Below the pieces are notes generated by a model. It was not told the DNA's origin and did not search any database. It was given only the letters and a program-made list of their open reading frames with translations. A stretch of 7,362 nt of DNA, taken from contig CAYGFI010000201.1 in assembly GCA_964349045.1 (NCBI GenBank), positions 1 to 7,362 of the forward strand, given 5' to 3'. Origin of the DNA: JACJXF01 sp964349045. Its GTDB lineage: Bacteria > Bacteroidota > Bacteroidia > Bacteroidales > GCA-2748055. This document shows positions 6,492-7,362 of this stretch, one piece after another (position 1 is the stretch's first letter; every line of letters begins with the position of its first letter). Both the position numbers and the translations under genes were made by a program.

Positions 6492-7178
6492 ATGATACGG
6501 ATAAGTTATATTTTTCTATTGGTAATTTTACCGGTTCTAAACACTTTTGGACAGAAAGAGAGAAAATTGGTCAGGGAAGGGGTGAAAGAATACCGGAATA
6601 ATAATTTTCCTGAAGCCGAAGTTCAGTTTCGAAAAGCTCTTGATGCAAAACCCGGGTTATTCGAAGCTGATTATAATATTGCGAATTCCCTGTACAATCA
6701 AAAAAAGTACGGGGAAGCTGCGGGTGAATACGAAAAGCTGATTCAGAGTAACTCCAATCCGAAGCAGAGGGCCGATTTATTTCACAATCTGGGAAATTCT
6801 CACCTTATGGCTCAACAATACGAAAAAGGTATTGAAGCTTATAAAAACTCTTTACGTATAAGGCCGGAAGATGAGGACACAAGATATAATCTTGCTTACG
6901 CACTTGAACAGTTAAAGCAGCAGCAACAACAGCAGCAAAACGATCAGAATAATGATAAAGAGAAGCAGGATCAGGAAAATAAAGATCAGCAAAATGAGCA
7001 GCAGGATAATAAGGAAGATCAAAAAAAGGAACAACAAGATAATCAACAACAAAATCTGAGTAAACAGGAGGCGGAACAAATGCTGAATGCAATTCAGAAT
7101 CAGGAGAAAGAAGTTAAAGAGAAGGCAGATAAGAAAAAAGCGGTAGCCAGACCTGTTGGCACAGAAAAAGATTGGTGA
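6492..7178 (+). CDS. batC: BatC, periplasmic TPR protein
   Basis: BatC has 228 residues. A signal peptide covers about 1-20 (likely cleavage after 'NTFG', before Q21). Three TPR-like helix pairs follow at about 22-55, 56-89 and 94-128 ('AEVQFRKALDAKP', 'ADYNIANSLYNQKKYGEAAGEYEKLI', 'LFHNLGNSHLMAQQYEKGIEAYKNSLRIRP'). Residues 140-189 form a highly charged Gln/Asn/Lys/Glu/Asp-rich linker. The C-terminal helix (about 190-214) and the final 'KDW' match the conserved end of Bacteroidota BatC proteins. TPR arrays bind protein partners, here presumably BatA, BatB or BatD in the periplasm. The gene begins 23 bp after batB with an A/T-rich leader. Assignment rests on the TPRs, the characteristic C-terminus and position after batB. 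Confidence 0.92.
   Translation: MIRISYIFLLVILPVLNTFGQKERKLVREGVKEYRNNNFPEAEVQFRKALDAKPGLFEADYNIANSLYNQKKYGEAAGEYEKLIQSNSNPKQRADLFHNLGNSHLMAQQYEKGIEAYKNSLRIRPEDEDTRYNLAYALEQLKQQQQQQQNDQNNDKEKQDQENKDQQNEQQDNKEDQKKEQQDNQQQNLSKQEAEQMLNAIQNQEKEVKEKADKKKAVARPVGTEKDW
6909..7058 (+). repeat. Gln-rich low-complexity coding tract in batC
   Basis: Codons 140-189 of batC are dominated by CAG/CAA (Gln) with AAT/GAT/AAA/GAA, including seven Gln codons in a row (6918-6938). The mix of CAG and CAA breaks up perfect trinucleotide repeats, so replication slippage should be limited. The encoded segment should be disordered or a long charged helix that separates the TPR domain from the conserved C-terminus. Confidence 0.8.
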
Positions 7179-7249
7179 TAATCCTTATATCAGGGTGTTT
7201 ATTTTGGAACGAAAGGTTTGTAATTATGGGCTTTATTTTTATTTACTTT

Positions 7250-7254
7250 GAGGA
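7250..7254 (+). promoter_or_regulatory. Shine-Dalgarno-like GAGGA before batD
   Basis: GAGGA at 7250-7254 lies 5 nt before the first ATG (7260) and 8 nt before the second (7263). The other operon starts have mostly A/T-rich leaders, so this is the clearest such signal in the window. The 8-nt spacing slightly favours the second ATG. Bacteroidota often initiate without Shine-Dalgarno pairing, so its use is uncertain. Confidence 0.4.
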
Positions 7255-7259
7255 AATAA

Positions 7260-7362
7260 ATGATGATACTATTTAAATTCCTTTTACAAAAGCTAAAGTA
7301 TTTACTTTTGGCAACAATCTGTTTTCAGATTATTGTTGCCGATATTATGGCCCAGAATTCGC
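7260..7362 (+). CDS. batD: BatD, N-terminal fragment cut by the window edge
   Basis: An open frame from ATG at 7260 (or the adjacent ATG at 7263) runs off the window end after 34 codons. It encodes a signal peptide: MMILFKF, lysines, a hydrophobic core 'YLLLATICFQIIVA' at about 14-27, and a likely cleavage after 'IMA' before 'QN'. BatD proteins begin this way, with a signal peptide followed by the first of several beta-rich domains, and batD is the expected gene after batC. The remaining roughly 550 or more residues lie beyond the window, so the call rests on position and the signal peptide only. The gap from batC is 81 bp with no gene. An inverted repeat at 7310-7340 lies within the coding sequence. 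Confidence 0.65.
   Translation, partial: MMILFKFLLQKLKYLLLATICFQIIVADIMAQNS
7310..7340 (+). repeat. hairpin-forming inverted repeat in the start of batD
   Basis: GGCAACAAT at 7310-7318 and ATTGTTGCC at 7332-7340 are exact 9-bp arms. Inside, CTG at 7319-7321 can pair with CAG at 7326-7328 around a TTTT loop, leaving ATT at 7329-7331 bulged. It lies in the codons of the signal peptide, 48 nt after the first ATG. It has no U-run after it, so it is not a typical intrinsic terminator. Confidence 0.5.

Noticed and set aside
7217..7250. Promoter-like TTTG with TTACTTTG 22 nt later, before batD
   Set aside because: The spacer is longer than usual, the -7 box has a mismatch, and the start site would fall only about 4 nt before the ATG. 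A match by chance in AT-rich DNA is more likely.
1052..7362. Operon as a phage-defence or toxin system because of the AAA+ ATPase with vWA proteins
   Set aside because: Gene order and motifs match the well-known MoxR/Bat cluster of Bacteroidota, and no nuclease, protease or other effector domain is visible.

Overview
The window looks like a chromosomal segment from a Bacteroidota bacterium, probably an uncultivated or environmental member. The reasons are an AT-rich sequence, A/T-rich leaders with little Shine-Dalgarno signal, a C-terminal type IX secretion (T9SS) sorting tail, a DUF3160-family fragment, and above all a nearly complete 'bat' (Bacteroides aerotolerance-type) gene cluster in the gene order usual for this phylum. 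All genes are on the + strand.

Bases 1-323 are AT-rich and I see no gene in them. Bases 324-834 hold what seems to be the wreck of a secreted protein gene. The first 138 codons (signal peptide plus the start of a DUF3160 domain) run into a stop. The last ~34 codons of a T9SS type A sorting tail follow immediately in the +1 frame. The large middle of the gene is missing. Bases 835-1051 hold a promoter-like pair of elements, an 18-bp perfect palindrome and short AT-rich inverted repeats in front of the main operon.

Bases 1052-7362 form one long, tightly packed operon: a MoxR AAA+ ATPase, a small signal-peptide protein of unknown function, a DUF58 protein with a vWA-like metal site, a BatD-like single-pass protein with a cytoplasmic tail, BatA (vWA), BatB (vWA), BatC (TPR), and the first 34 codons of what should be BatD. 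Spacings are short (12, 15, 3, -4, 102, 23 and 81 bp). The 102-bp batA-batB gap is the exception and carries a telomere-like 8-bp tandem repeat.

Together the genes encode a MoxR/vWA system at the inner membrane. Predicted topology puts MoxR and the DUF58 protein in the cytoplasm. The vWA domains of BatA and BatB, the TPR protein BatC, the beta domain of the BatD-like protein, BatD and probably the small unknown protein would be on the periplasmic side. The family is linked to stress or oxygen tolerance and envelope integrity, but the biochemical role is not settled. The system is known. The less ordinary items are the small uncharacterised secreted protein inside the operon, the tandem repeat before batB, the palindrome beside the predicted promoter, and the decayed T9SS/DUF3160 gene.
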